Assembly (NCBI GenBank): GCA_964443005.1
Contig: CAYUBI010000067.1
Location: 1 to 13,175 of the forward strand
Source of the DNA: CAYUBI01 sp964443005
GTDB taxonomy: Bacteria; Margulisbacteria; Riflemargulisbacteria; GWF2-35-9; CAYUBI01
Direction of reading: 5' to 3'
Length of the DNA: 13,175 nucleotides
The notes below the pieces were generated by a model. The model was not told the origin of the DNA. It made no database searches and worked only from the letters and a program-made list of their open reading frames with translations. A program made the translations under genes and the position numbers. Below are positions 1 through 7,531 of the stretch, in pieces; position 1 is the first letter of the stretch; each line of letters begins with the position of its first letter.

Positions 1-21
1 GAATGCAGACTTTATTTTCTA

Positions 22-30
22 TGTTATAAT
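22..30 (+). promoter_or_regulatory. Extended -10 promoter for the SLH-porin operon
   Basis: TGTTATAAT is a perfect extended -10 element (TGn plus TATAAT at 25-30). There is no convincing -35 at the usual distance, which an extended -10 can compensate for. The predicted transcription start is near 37, giving a leader of about 30 nt with the Shine-Dalgarno AAGGAG at 51-56 and the ATG at 66. Motif-based call only. Confidence 0.55.
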
Positions 31-65
31 ATGTTCAAATTTTCCCTGATAAGGAGTGATGCCAC

Positions 66-1466
66 ATGAAAAATATTTGGGCTATTGGATTGGGTTTGTT
101 TCTGATGTCTGGGTTGAGTTATGGGCTTACGTTTAAAGATGTGCCTGTGAATCATTGGGCGCATGATGCTGTGTATAGTTTGGTTCGTCGTGGTATAGCT
201 GATGGCTATGCAGATAATACATTTCGGGGCGAAGCTCCGATTAATCGATATTCTCTTTCTGTATTTTTGAATAATGCGATTATATTACTTGAAAAGAAAA
301 TTCAAGATAGTAATGATTTGTTACAGCAAATGAGTTCGCGTAATATTAAAGCTTCACCCAGTTCGATGGGTGAAATCGAAAACCAAATGGCGGGTATGCA
401 AGGAGATATGGATTTACTAAAGGCAGATTCTATGGCAATACAAGATTCACTTGAGAAATTACGTAAAAATAATCCTAAAAATATACCGATTTTTATTCAT
501 CTTGGCATTAGGGCAGATAAAAATAATAGTTCGATGATTAATTATACTCAGGCTGTTGAAGTTAAAGCAATTTATACGCTTTCATCTAAACAGAAAGTAA
601 CTTTTGGATATGATAGTACGTATGTGCCTATGACTGCTCCGTCAGTTCCTGCAAATAATAGTTTTTACGCATTATTTAATACGATCACTCCAGTTTTCTT
701 GGAAGAACCGTTAGATTGGGCTTTTTCTATTGGACCTGGCGAAATTGTTAACAAGTATGTATATTCGCTTCCTGGAACGCGAGTTAATGTGTCTACGTTT
801 GTTTTAGGTGGTATTTCGTTAGATTTTTTGCATCAAGTTAAACCAATCACGCGAATTTCGGGTGCAACTATGAGTACGCAACTCAGTGCGGGCGGTGGAA
901 ATGTTTTATCGTTGGGTATCAAAGGTCATATGGTTTATCAGGGAAGTGACAATCCATTGTCAGGAACAAATCGGTTTTTTCGATATGGTGCATATGGTGC
1001 TTTTCAAGCTAAAAAATGGTTAGGTCAATTGGAATGGATACAAAATTACGATGATAAAACTGCGTATGTTTATATGATGGCCCAAGTTCCTGATTTTATT
1101 TTTTCTAAAGCGATTCATGAGGTGAGTGTTATATCCTTAGGTGCTACGTTTTTGCGTGCTGCTTATGAAGATTGGTATTCTGATTTTCATGCTATGGATA
1201 TTCATCGTCAGCCCTTGGCTAATGATCGGTTAATGATTAGTGATAAGTATACAATTCCCTTAACAGATGAAACAGCTTTAGTATTAATGTATGCGTATAT
1301 TGCTAATTCTAGTCAACAACTAGCGAATCAGATTCAAGTCAATGTGGAGCATCATTTGGATAATAATATGGATTTTTGTGGGGATGTATTTTTGTTGAAT
1401 GATACAGTTAATAAAACAACTAATTATGAATTACGCTCTACTCTCAAAGTGGGACTAGACTTATGA
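66..1466 (+). CDS. SLH-domain outer-membrane porin-like protein (OmpM type)
   Basis: The 466-aa product is probably an outer-membrane beta-barrel tethered to peptidoglycan by its SLH domain. Residues 1-20 form a signal peptide (K2, hydrophobic core, likely cleavage after Ser-Tyr-Gly 20). Residues 22-77 match one SLH domain: FKDVP, HWA, then GIADGYADNTFRG and an INRY segment in place of the classic TRAE motif. Residues 70-140 are polar and heptad-like, rich in Glu, Lys, Gln and Met, as in the coiled-coil stalk of OmpM-type proteins. From about 141 to the end, alternating aromatic/polar segments suggest beta-strands, closing with a strand-like C-terminus ending KVGLDL. The start is fixed by AAGGAG 9 nt upstream and by the signal peptide. 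It overlaps gpmI by 4 nt (ATGA). Porin activity and the peptidoglycan ligand are inferred; the SLH and signal peptide calls are solid. Confidence 0.85.
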   Translation: MKNIWAIGLGLFLMSGLSYGLTFKDVPVNHWAHDAVYSLVRRGIADGYADNTFRGEAPINRYSLSVFLNNAIILLEKKIQDSNDLLQQMSSRNIKASPSSMGEIENQMAGMQGDMDLLKADSMAIQDSLEKLRKNNPKNIPIFIHLGIRADKNNSSMINYTQAVEVKAIYTLSSKQKVTFGYDSTYVPMTAPSVPANNSFYALFNTITPVFLEEPLDWAFSIGPGEIVNKYVYSLPGTRVNVSTFVLGGISLDFLHQVKPITRISGATMSTQLSAGGGNVLSLGIKGHMVYQGSDNPLSGTNRFFRYGAYGAFQAKKWLGQLEWIQNYDDKTAYVYMMAQVPDFIFSKAIHEVSVISLGATFLRAAYEDWYSDFHAMDIHRQPLANDRLMISDKYTIPLTDETALVLMYAYIANSSQQLANQIQVNVEHHLDNNMDFCGDVFLLNDTVNKTTNYELRSTLKVGLDL

Positions 1467-2980
1467 TTTTACTGACGATTTTAGATGGCTGGGGTATTAA
1501 TCCGAGTAATAAAGGTAATGCTGTTGTTGAAGCAACCACTCCAGTTTTAGATTATCTTTTTCATGATTATCCGCATACAATTATTGAAACCAGTGGCATG
1601 GCTGTTGGGTTGCCTGAAGGACAAATGGGTAATTCGGAAGTGGGTCATCTTAATATTGGCGCAGGTAGGGTTGTATATCAAGAATTAACTCGAATTACAA
1701 AGTCCATTGTTGAGGGTGATTTTTTTACGAATATTGAATTTGTGCGTATTATGCAGCAGGTTAAACAAAAAAATGGCAAGCTTCATTTAATGGGGTTGGT
1801 ATCTGATGGTGGCGTTCATTCTCATGAATCGCATGTGTATGCTTTGTTAAAAATGGCTAAGGAACAAGGACTGAGTGATGTTTTTGTTCATGCTTTTTTG
1901 GATGGACGTGATACGCCTCCAGATAGTGCTATTAATTATATTCAGCAGCTTCAGTCTGAAATGGCTACAATTGGATGCGGGCGAATTGCAACACTTTGCG
2001 GACGATATTTTGCAATGGATCGAGATAATCGGTGGGATCGTGTTCAAAAGGCTTATGATGCACTGACGTTGGGTATGGGTACGCGTATTCAGGACCCAGT
2101 TGCTGCTTTAACGTCGTGTTATGAACGTAAAGAATTTGATGAATTTGTGTTGCCATTGATTGTAGCGGAGCATGGGCAACCGCTGGCAACTGTTGATGAT
2201 GCGGATGGTATTATCTTTTTTAATTTTCGACCAGATCGAGGACGTGAATTAACCAAAGCTTTTGTTTTGCCTGATTTTGATGGATTTTCACGTGCCAAAA
2301 TAGTGAATGTTCCTTTTGTTACGTTTACCCAATATGAAAAGGGATTGCCTGTACACGTAGCTTATGCTCCAGATGCGTTAACTAATGTGTTTGCTGAATA
2401 TTTAAGTCGATTGGGAAAAAAGCAGCTTCATATTGCAGAAACAGAAAAATATGCGCATGTGACTTTTTTCTTTAATGGGGGAGTTGAAAAGCAATATCCA
2501 GGCGAAGATCGGATATTAATTCCCTCGCCTAAAGTTGCAACCTATGATTTACAGCCGGAAATGTCAGCTTTTCAAGTTAAGGATAAAGTTATTGAGGCTA
2601 TAGAGTCTAAAAAATATGATTTTATTGTTCTTAATTTTGCAAATGGAGATATGGTTGGGCATACGGGTGTTTTAGAGGCTGCAGTCAAAGCTATGGAGGC
2701 TTTAGATATGTGTTTAAAGGATATTGTTGCTGCGGTTTTGGCAGTGGAGGCTACGTTACTGATTACTGCAGATCATGGAAATTGCGAACAAATGATTGAT
2801 CCTCAAACAGGTGGGCCATTTACTGCGCATACAACATTCCCAGTTCCGTTGCTCGTGGTAGATAAAAATGTTAAGCTTAAATTATCTGGTATTTTGGCAG
2901 ATATTATTCCCACTGTGATTGATATCATGGGGTTACAAAAACCTAAGGAAATGACAGGCGTGTCATTAGTGTTACATTAA
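1463..2980 (+). CDS. gpmI: 2,3-bisphosphoglycerate-independent phosphoglycerate mutase
   Basis: Cytoplasmic Mn-dependent enzyme that interconverts 3- and 2-phosphoglycerate in glycolysis and gluconeogenesis. The 505-aa length is normal for the family. The phosphatase-like domain carries metal ligand D8 in LDGWG and the catalytic serine S58 in QMGNSEVGH. The transferase domain shows DGRDTPP (147-153), RYFAMDRDNRWDR (181-193) and FRPDR (255-259). The second half of the phosphatase domain has AETEKYAHVTFFFNGG (325-340), NGDMVGH with D396 and H400, TADHGN with D437 and H438, and H456. All key residues are present. Its ATG lies inside the porin stop codon as ATGA, and no strong Shine-Dalgarno precedes it, so translational coupling is likely. 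The response-regulator gene follows after 13 nt. Confidence 0.97.
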   Translation: MILLTILDGWGINPSNKGNAVVEATTPVLDYLFHDYPHTIIETSGMAVGLPEGQMGNSEVGHLNIGAGRVVYQELTRITKSIVEGDFFTNIEFVRIMQQVKQKNGKLHLMGLVSDGGVHSHESHVYALLKMAKEQGLSDVFVHAFLDGRDTPPDSAINYIQQLQSEMATIGCGRIATLCGRYFAMDRDNRWDRVQKAYDALTLGMGTRIQDPVAALTSCYERKEFDEFVLPLIVAEHGQPLATVDDADGIIFFNFRPDRGRELTKAFVLPDFDGFSRAKIVNVPFVTFTQYEKGLPVHVAYAPDALTNVFAEYLSRLGKKQLHIAETEKYAHVTFFFNGGVEKQYPGEDRILIPSPKVATYDLQPEMSAFQVKDKVIEAIESKKYDFIVLNFANGDMVGHTGVLEAAVKAMEALDMCLKDIVAAVLAVEATLLITADHGNCEQMIDPQTGGPFTAHTTFPVPLLVVDKNVKLKLSGILADIIPTVIDIMGLQKPKEMTGVSLVLH

Positions 2981-2993
2981 GGGGGCGATTTTC

Positions 2994-3368
2994 ATGAATA
3001 GAAAAAAGGTTTTAATCGTTGATGATGATTCTGCTTTGCGAGATGTGCTTGCAATGATTTTAGATTCTTTTGGTAATATTGACGTTTTTGAAGTAGGTGA
3101 CGGTGAAACTGCAATTATTAAAGCTAATGAATTGTCGCCTGATTTGATTGTCATGGATTATAAAATGCCAGGTATGAGTGGATGGGAAGCTGCAAAGTAT
3201 ATTAAGCAGCTGGACACGTGTAAACGGTCAGTCATTATTGGTTATACTGCGTGGGCTAGTTTAGATAATATATGTTTAGGTATAGAAAATGGAATTAGTG
3301 AAATTTTTACAAAACCAATTGAAATGGACGCGCTTCAGCGTATTTTTAGGAAATACTTAGTGATTTAA
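2994..3368 (+). CDS. Stand-alone response regulator receiver protein
   Basis: The 124-aa product is a single receiver (REC) domain with no output domain, like CheY or Spo0F. The acidic pocket is D10-D12 in LIVDDD, the phospho-acceptor is D55 in VMDYKMPGMSG, the switch threonine is T85 in GYTAWA, and the conserved lysine is K107 in TKPIE. It should act through protein contacts, as a phosphorelay shuttle or on a motor or enzyme. AAGGGGG at 2979-2985 gives a good ribosome site 8 nt before the ATG, overlapping the end of gpmI. A histidine kinase gene lies nearby on the opposite strand (5026-6606) and could be the partner, but it is not in the same operon. The 3' end overlaps convergent pyrD by 23 nt. 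Confidence 0.93.
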   Translation: MNRKKVLIVDDDSALRDVLAMILDSFGNIDVFEVGDGETAIIKANELSPDLIVMDYKMPGMSGWEAAKYIKQLDTCKRSVIIGYTAWASLDNICLGIENGISEIFTKPIEMDALQRIFRKYLVI

Positions 3369-4251
3369 GTGTTGAATAAGGCTGTGTTTTTAACCAGTTT
3401 TCTAATTGTGTTACTAATTGTGCAGAAATTCTTGGATCGTAAAAATTTGCAGTTCCAATTGAAACTGCAGTAGCTCCTGCTATTAAAAATTCCAGTACAT
3501 CGTTGAGGCAAAAGATGCCACCCATTCCAATAATTGGCACTGTCACTGCTTTGCGAACTTGCCAAACTGCACGAAGCGCAATGGGTTTAATGGCTGGTCC
3601 AGATAATCCACCAGTAGCTGTTGATAAGATTGGTTTTTTAGATTGTATATCAATCGCTAAACCTAACACTGTATTAATAAGGGATATAATATCTGCTCCA
3701 GCATGAACAACAGCTTTGGCAATACTTGCAATGTCTGTGACATTCGGTGATAGTTTGACAATGAGTGGTTTGGCGGTTTGGGCGCGTACAGCTTGTGTAA
3801 TGGTTGCTGCCATGATTGTATCTGTTCCAAATGCCATGCCGCCTTGTTTGACATTTGGGCATGAAATATTTAATTCAATGGCATTCACTCGCGGATGTGC
3901 TGCTGCAAGGCGTGTTACCTCTATATAATCTTCAAGTGTATTGCCAGATACATTGACAATGACTTTGACTTTAGTAAAGCGTTCGAGTTGAGGTAAATGA
4001 AAATTGAGCAGTTGTTCGACTCCGTCATTTTGTAACCCAACAGCATTGAGCATGCCTGAAGGGGTTTCTGCAATACGCACAGGTGCATTGCCTTTGCGTG
4101 GAAGCAGCGTAGTTCCTTTAAGTGTGATAGCTCCTAATTGATCTAAGTCAAGGAATGGAGCGTATTCAATGCCATATCCAAAAGTTCCTGATGCAGTAGT
4201 AATCGGGTTTTGTAGTATTAATGGCCCTAGATGAGTTGTTAAATCGACCAT
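3346..4251 (-). CDS. pyrD: Dihydroorotate dehydrogenase B, catalytic subunit
   Basis: FMN enzyme that oxidises dihydroorotate to orotate in pyrimidine synthesis. With PyrK it forms the NAD-linked class 1B heterotetramer. I place the start at 4251 (301 aa, starting MVDLTTHLGP) because AAAGGAA sits 7 nt upstream and the family begins here; a further open frame to 4287 would add 12 unrelated residues. Visible motifs are ASGTFGYG (20-27), NAVGLQN (69-75), NVSGN (100-104), ELNISCPNVKQGG with catalytic C131 (Cys is the class 1 base), KLSPN (166-170), GGLSGPAIKP (214-223) and phosphate-binding GMGGI (242-246). It overlaps pyrK by 13 nt, so the pair is co-translated. Its stop codon lies inside the convergent response-regulator gene. 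Confidence 0.96.
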   Translation of the reverse strand: MVDLTTHLGPLILQNPITTASGTFGYGIEYAPFLDLDQLGAITLKGTTLLPRKGNAPVRIAETPSGMLNAVGLQNDGVEQLLNFHLPQLERFTKVKVIVNVSGNTLEDYIEVTRLAAAHPRVNAIELNISCPNVKQGGMAFGTDTIMAATITQAVRAQTAKPLIVKLSPNVTDIASIAKAVVHAGADIISLINTVLGLAIDIQSKKPILSTATGGLSGPAIKPIALRAVWQVRKAVTVPIIGMGGIFCLNDVLEFLIAGATAVSIGTANFYDPRISAQLVTQLENWLKTQPYSTLKSLSIS

Positions 4252-5015
4252 AGCTCGGTTCCTTTGAATACTGGGCCATCTTTGCATACCTTTTGATAGT
4301 CACCGTGTTTGTTCGCAATTACGCAGCCTAGGCAAACGCCAAAGCCACACGCCATTCGAGCTTCCATAGAAACTTCAATGTCAATGTTTTGAGTTATTGC
4401 AATGCGACTCACTGCTTCAAGCATGTTAGTTGGACCGCATGCATAAATTTGATTAATTTTTTGTTCAGATAAAAGTGTTGGCAAAAGGTCAGTTACGCGT
4501 CCAGCATGACCATAGCTTTTATCTTCAGTCATAAATATTATATTTTTGTTGCTAGGCTTAATTTGATCAAATGTAATTAGCTCATGATGAGTTTTGGCTC
4601 CATATAAAAGGTGCCATTTGTTTTTTGTTGCTATAAGTTCGTTGATTAGAAAGGCAAAAGGAGCAATTCCCATTCCCCCTGCAATTATCAGACTTCTTGA
4701 TGTGTTCTTAAGACTGAATCCTGTACCTAATGGGCCTATACAGTGAATCGTTTGTCCAGCAGACGTTAGCGAAAGGTTTTGTGTTCCTTTGCCTTGGATG
4801 CGATATAAAATAGATATTGTTTCTTTTTTGCGATTGATTTGGTGAATTGAAAAGGGTCGTTTTAGTAGTTGTGCGAAACTGTTGTCACAGCTAATTTCAA
4901 TAAATTGACCTGGAATTGCTGTGTGCACAATCTCAGGCGCGCTAAAGGTTAATTGATAAACATAATTGTTCAGTTTTTTGTGACGGGTAATAATACAATC
5001 TGCAACTATAGCCAT
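4239..5015 (-). CDS. pyrK: Dihydroorotate dehydrogenase B electron-transfer subunit
   Basis: Iron-sulfur flavoprotein that passes electrons from PyrD's FMN to NAD+. The start at 5015 (258 aa, MAIVADCIIT) is chosen by family alignment; the open frame runs upstream into the kinase gene but those 21 residues are not PyrK-like. The FAD-binding barrel contains the RPFS motif (53-56), preceded by PGQFIEI. The NAD-binding half has IIAGGMGIAPF (110-120) and YACGPTNML (191-199). The [2Fe-2S] cluster cysteines are C223, C228, C231 and C244, with the family's spacing. It starts 10 nt after the kinase stop with no clear Shine-Dalgarno, which suggests reinitiation or coupling to the kinase. Confidence 0.95.
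   Translation of the reverse strand: MAIVADCIITRHKKLNNYVYQLTFSAPEIVHTAIPGQFIEISCDNSFAQLLKRPFSIHQINRKKETISILYRIQGKGTQNLSLTSAGQTIHCIGPLGTGFSLKNTSRSLIIAGGMGIAPFAFLINELIATKNKWHLLYGAKTHHELITFDQIKPSNKNIIFMTEDKSYGHAGRVTDLLPTLLSEQKINQIYACGPTNMLEAVSRIAITQNIDIEVSMEARMACGFGVCLGCVIANKHGDYQKVCKDGPVFKGTELWSI
4259..4265 (-). promoter_or_regulatory. Shine-Dalgarno that fixes the pyrD start
   Basis: AAAGGAA on the minus strand lies 7 nt before the ATG at 4251 and inside the pyrK coding sequence. It decides between this start and an ATG 36 nt further upstream, which lacks a comparable site. Confidence 0.7.
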
Positions 5016-5025
5016 AGAATGATTG

Positions 5026-6606
5026 TTAGGCAGGCCGTTGTGTGTCAATAGGCAGTGTGACTTTGAATTCAGTGCCAAGAGAAGAGGAAGAAGTTACATC
5101 AATCCTGCCTTTGTGTTGTGCTACAATTTTTTTTGAAATTGCCAGGCCTAAGCCAGAGCCGTCTTTTTTGGTTGTGATAAATGGATCAAACAGTTTAGCC
5201 TTAATAGTAGATGGAATTCCAGAGCCATTATCTGAAATCGTCACAATGACGGTTTGCCCTTCTTCTTTTGTACTTAGCAAAATTGTGCCTTTTTGTTCTT
5301 TAGGTATTGCTTGGACGCTATTAATTAATAAATTAAGAAATACTTGAATTAGTTTAGCTTCGTCGCCATAAATAGCAGGAAGCGCAGTGATTGTTTGTAT
5401 GAGTGAAATCGGCTTATTTTTGATTTGTAATTCAACTAAATTAATTACTTTTCGTAAAACGTCATCTAGTTTTACTTTAACAAACTTTTTTTCGTTTCCG
5501 CGTTTGGCTAAGTTTAAAAAATCACCCACAAGCTGTTCCAGTCGATCGATTTCATCTGTAATAATGCTTGAATTTTCTAGCCAAAATTCTTTGTCATTAT
5601 GTTTGGTTTTCATGATTTGGGCAAACATTTTTAAACTGGATAACGGATTGCGTATTTCGTGTGCAACGCCTGCAGCAATAACCCCTAAAGTAGAATGTTG
5701 TTCACTTTGAAGAAGTTCATTTTCCATTTTTTTCATATTTGTGATGTCATTAACTACAATAATTTTCCCAACGCAAATTTGATTTTCATCTTTTTGATGA
5801 TGTACGCTAATTGAAATAGGACAATAGCCGCCTTCTTGTTCATCACACAATTCATAATTGGAAACATCTTGGCAATTTAGCATAATATCTAGCAATTTTT
5901 TTTTGTCGTGAAAAAGAAGATTGATAGGTTGTCCAATTGTAGGTTTTGACTTCAGCCGAAACATTTTTTCGAAGTTTGTATTCATGTATTGCACGATGCC
6001 TTGATTATCAATTGCAATCATAGCAACTGGAAGATTATTTACAATTCGGCTTAGTTTATAAATTAAGTGAGTTTTTTCTTGATTTTCTTTTATTCTATTT
6101 TCATTTTCGATATGTTGTTCCAATATAGATTGCAGTGCAAAAACTTTATCCTCTTTAAAATGAACAGAATCTTCTAAAGAAAGCCCTTCAGGTTTTGTAT
6201 GAAGTTTTATTGGTAAATAATAGGTTTTATTTAATGAGAGAATAAAATTGATTTCTTTGTTGTTTTCTTTAATTGCCTGTCGATCTGAAAAGGGATCACT
6301 ACTTAGTGATTTAATTACCTCATCAACAGATAACGTATGATGACTCAGCCTAAGTGCTTTGATTAGCTTGCTAGTGCCTAGGATAGTTTGCGGTGCATAA
6401 ATAATGTTTTTATTAAGGTCTTCTTCTTGATATACAGTTCCAATATGTCGAAAAAATTGATAATTTTCAATTTTAAGTCGTTCAAATAAAACAGATAAAG
6501 GTAAATTTAATAAAGAGTTAGATAAATTAGATTGCGCCAGAAATTCATGTAAAAAATTTCTTTTTGTGCTAATCTTTTTAGGCTCTATTTTTGTTTTAAT
6601 CATCAT
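5026..6606 (-). CDS. Soluble PAS-domain sensor histidine kinase (NtrB/AtoS-like)
   Basis: The 526-aa product has no transmembrane segment, so it senses something inside the cell. Residues 1-185 match no family I recognise. About 186-290 is a PAS domain (NNLPVAMIAIDNQG start, VVNDITN end). HisKA follows with phospho-acceptor H316 in AHEIRNPLSSLK. The HATPase domain has the N box NLLINSVQA (425-433), G1 DNGSGIP (459-465), F box LFDPFITTK (472-480) and G2 GSGLGLAI (483-490). All catalytic boxes are intact. The start is ATGATG directly after an in-frame TAA, with no Shine-Dalgarno. It leads a kinase-pyrK-pyrD operon, an unusual pairing. The nearby stand-alone receiver protein is a candidate partner; the signal is unknown. 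Confidence 0.92.
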   Translation of the reverse strand: MMIKTKIEPKKISTKRNFLHEFLAQSNLSNSLLNLPLSVLFERLKIENYQFFRHIGTVYQEEDLNKNIIYAPQTILGTSKLIKALRLSHHTLSVDEVIKSLSSDPFSDRQAIKENNKEINFILSLNKTYYLPIKLHTKPEGLSLEDSVHFKEDKVFALQSILEQHIENENRIKENQEKTHLIYKLSRIVNNLPVAMIAIDNQGIVQYMNTNFEKMFRLKSKPTIGQPINLLFHDKKKLLDIMLNCQDVSNYELCDEQEGGYCPISISVHHQKDENQICVGKIIVVNDITNMKKMENELLQSEQHSTLGVIAAGVAHEIRNPLSSLKMFAQIMKTKHNDKEFWLENSSIITDEIDRLEQLVGDFLNLAKRGNEKKFVKVKLDDVLRKVINLVELQIKNKPISLIQTITALPAIYGDEAKLIQVFLNLLINSVQAIPKEQKGTILLSTKEEGQTVIVTISDNGSGIPSTIKAKLFDPFITTKKDGSGLGLAISKKIVAQHKGRIDVTSSSSLGTEFKVTLPIDTQRPA

Positions 6607-6668
6607 GCATATTTACTCATTATTGATAGTGATTTACGGATTTGTAAACAATGAACGTACTTTATGTG

Positions 6669-6697
6669 AGTGTAGCAAAGTTAGATTAATAATTCAA
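6669..6697 (-). promoter_or_regulatory. Putative sigma70-type promoter for the kinase-pyrK-pyrD operon
   Basis: On the minus strand TTGAAT (6697-6692) is followed after exactly 17 nt by TACACT (6674-6669). Each hexamer matches the consensus at 4 of 6 positions. The predicted start near 6662 gives a leader of about 55 nt before the kinase ATG. It lies in the 131-nt gap after the metalloprotease gene, where I saw no terminator hairpin. Confidence 0.45.
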
Positions 6698-6737
6698 TGA
6701 GAAGATGTATCGATTTTGTATGAATTTGCAATAAGAG

Positions 6738-7493
6738 TTAAGTGTACATCTTTTCATAAATGTGAGCGAAGGTTTCAAATGGATTGCTGAATGCATAGGT
6801 TTCTTGATAAAGTTTGGGTGGTTGTAGAATATATCCGCCGATTTTGCTTTTTTTCTTTTTAAGATCTTCCCAATCAAAGTGGTTCATTAATTCTTTCCAT
6901 TGGTTCGGTGTAATTTCTCGTTCTGAATACCCTAACGTATAGAGTTGATTTCCAGGAATATATGTTTGTTCTTGTTGGATTATTTTCCAATGAACAGAGT
7001 TCATAAAATTGAAAAATGTTTCTTTGCTAACTGCGTGAGAATGCACTGCATGACCTATTTCATGAGTAATTGTGCTGCGTAGATCGGGTTCTGATAAGTC
7101 TTTGAAAATGTAAATGCGTCGCTTGTTTTTATCATAAGCACCTAACACTTCTCGTTTTTGTTGTTTGGCATCTAAAAGATCCATTTGCAAACCTAAGCCA
7201 CCATTTTTTTCAATTTCTTCTATTAAGGCTACGTGTTCAGCAGGTAATCGACGTAATTGGTTTAAAATCGTGTGTAGTTCTGAGGAATTAAACATTTTTT
7301 CGCGCGTATTACGGATTTTAATGCCAAATTCCTTGTTAATTTCTTCTGCAACTGCTTTGGCTTGTGCATCTAAAGGAACTAAACGCGAATCATTCGCTTT
7401 TTGCGGAACACCTGGGTCCCGCGGAGTAATGGTGGGTGTTTGGGTATATAAACCAGGACTCACTGTAGTTAGTGAAATAGGTGAAATAGCCAT
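6738..7493 (-). CDS. Zincin metalloprotease, anthrax lethal factor/PPEP-like (M34 type)
   Basis: The 251-aa product is a putative zinc endopeptidase. HEIGHAVHSH puts the HExxH motif at 144-148. Near the C-terminus YAFSNPFETFA gives Y233 and E240, seven residues apart. In anthrax lethal factor, Tyr728 and the zinc ligand Glu735 have the same spacing within a similar Y-x3-N-x2-E-x-F-A pattern, and PPEP-1 uses the same Tyr/Glu arrangement. Family assignment is by this motif; the H-to-E distance here (92 residues) is longer than in lethal factor. Residues 1-35 are rich in Pro, Thr and Ser and probably disordered; no classical signal peptide is visible. The start is supported by AGGAG at 7500-7504. 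It follows the 90-aa gene by 38 nt, so they are probably co-transcribed. Substrate and export are unknown; it could be a host-directed effector or a housekeeping protease. Confidence 0.75.
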   Translation of the reverse strand: MAISPISLTTVSPGLYTQTPTITPRDPGVPQKANDSRLVPLDAQAKAVAEEINKEFGIKIRNTREKMFNSSELHTILNQLRRLPAEHVALIEEIEKNGGLGLQMDLLDAKQQKREVLGAYDKNKRRIYIFKDLSEPDLRSTITHEIGHAVHSHAVSKETFFNFMNSVHWKIIQQEQTYIPGNQLYTLGYSEREITPNQWKELMNHFDWEDLKKKKSKIGGYILQPPKLYQETYAFSNPFETFAHIYEKMYT

Positions 7494-7531
7494 TATTAAC
7501 TCCTACTAATTTTTTGTTTCCATTTGTCAGT

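Noticed and set aside
4252..4287. Twelve-residue N-terminal extension of PyrD
   Set aside because: No ribosome site suits the ATG at 4287, AAAGGAA serves the ATG at 4251, and PyrD proteins begin at the MVDL segment.
5016..5078. N-terminal extension of PyrK overlapping the kinase gene
   Set aside because: The 21 extra residues are not PyrK-like and would give a 53-nt overlap; family alignment supports the ATG at 5015.
5042..5710. Plus-strand open frames of about 100 codons across the kinase gene
   Set aside because: They are antisense to conserved kinase motifs and have no ribosome sites.
6604..6621. Five-codon mini-frame (ATGAGTAAATATGCATGA) ending on the kinase start
   Set aside because: There is no ribosome site, and such short frames are common by chance; not strong enough to call a leader peptide.
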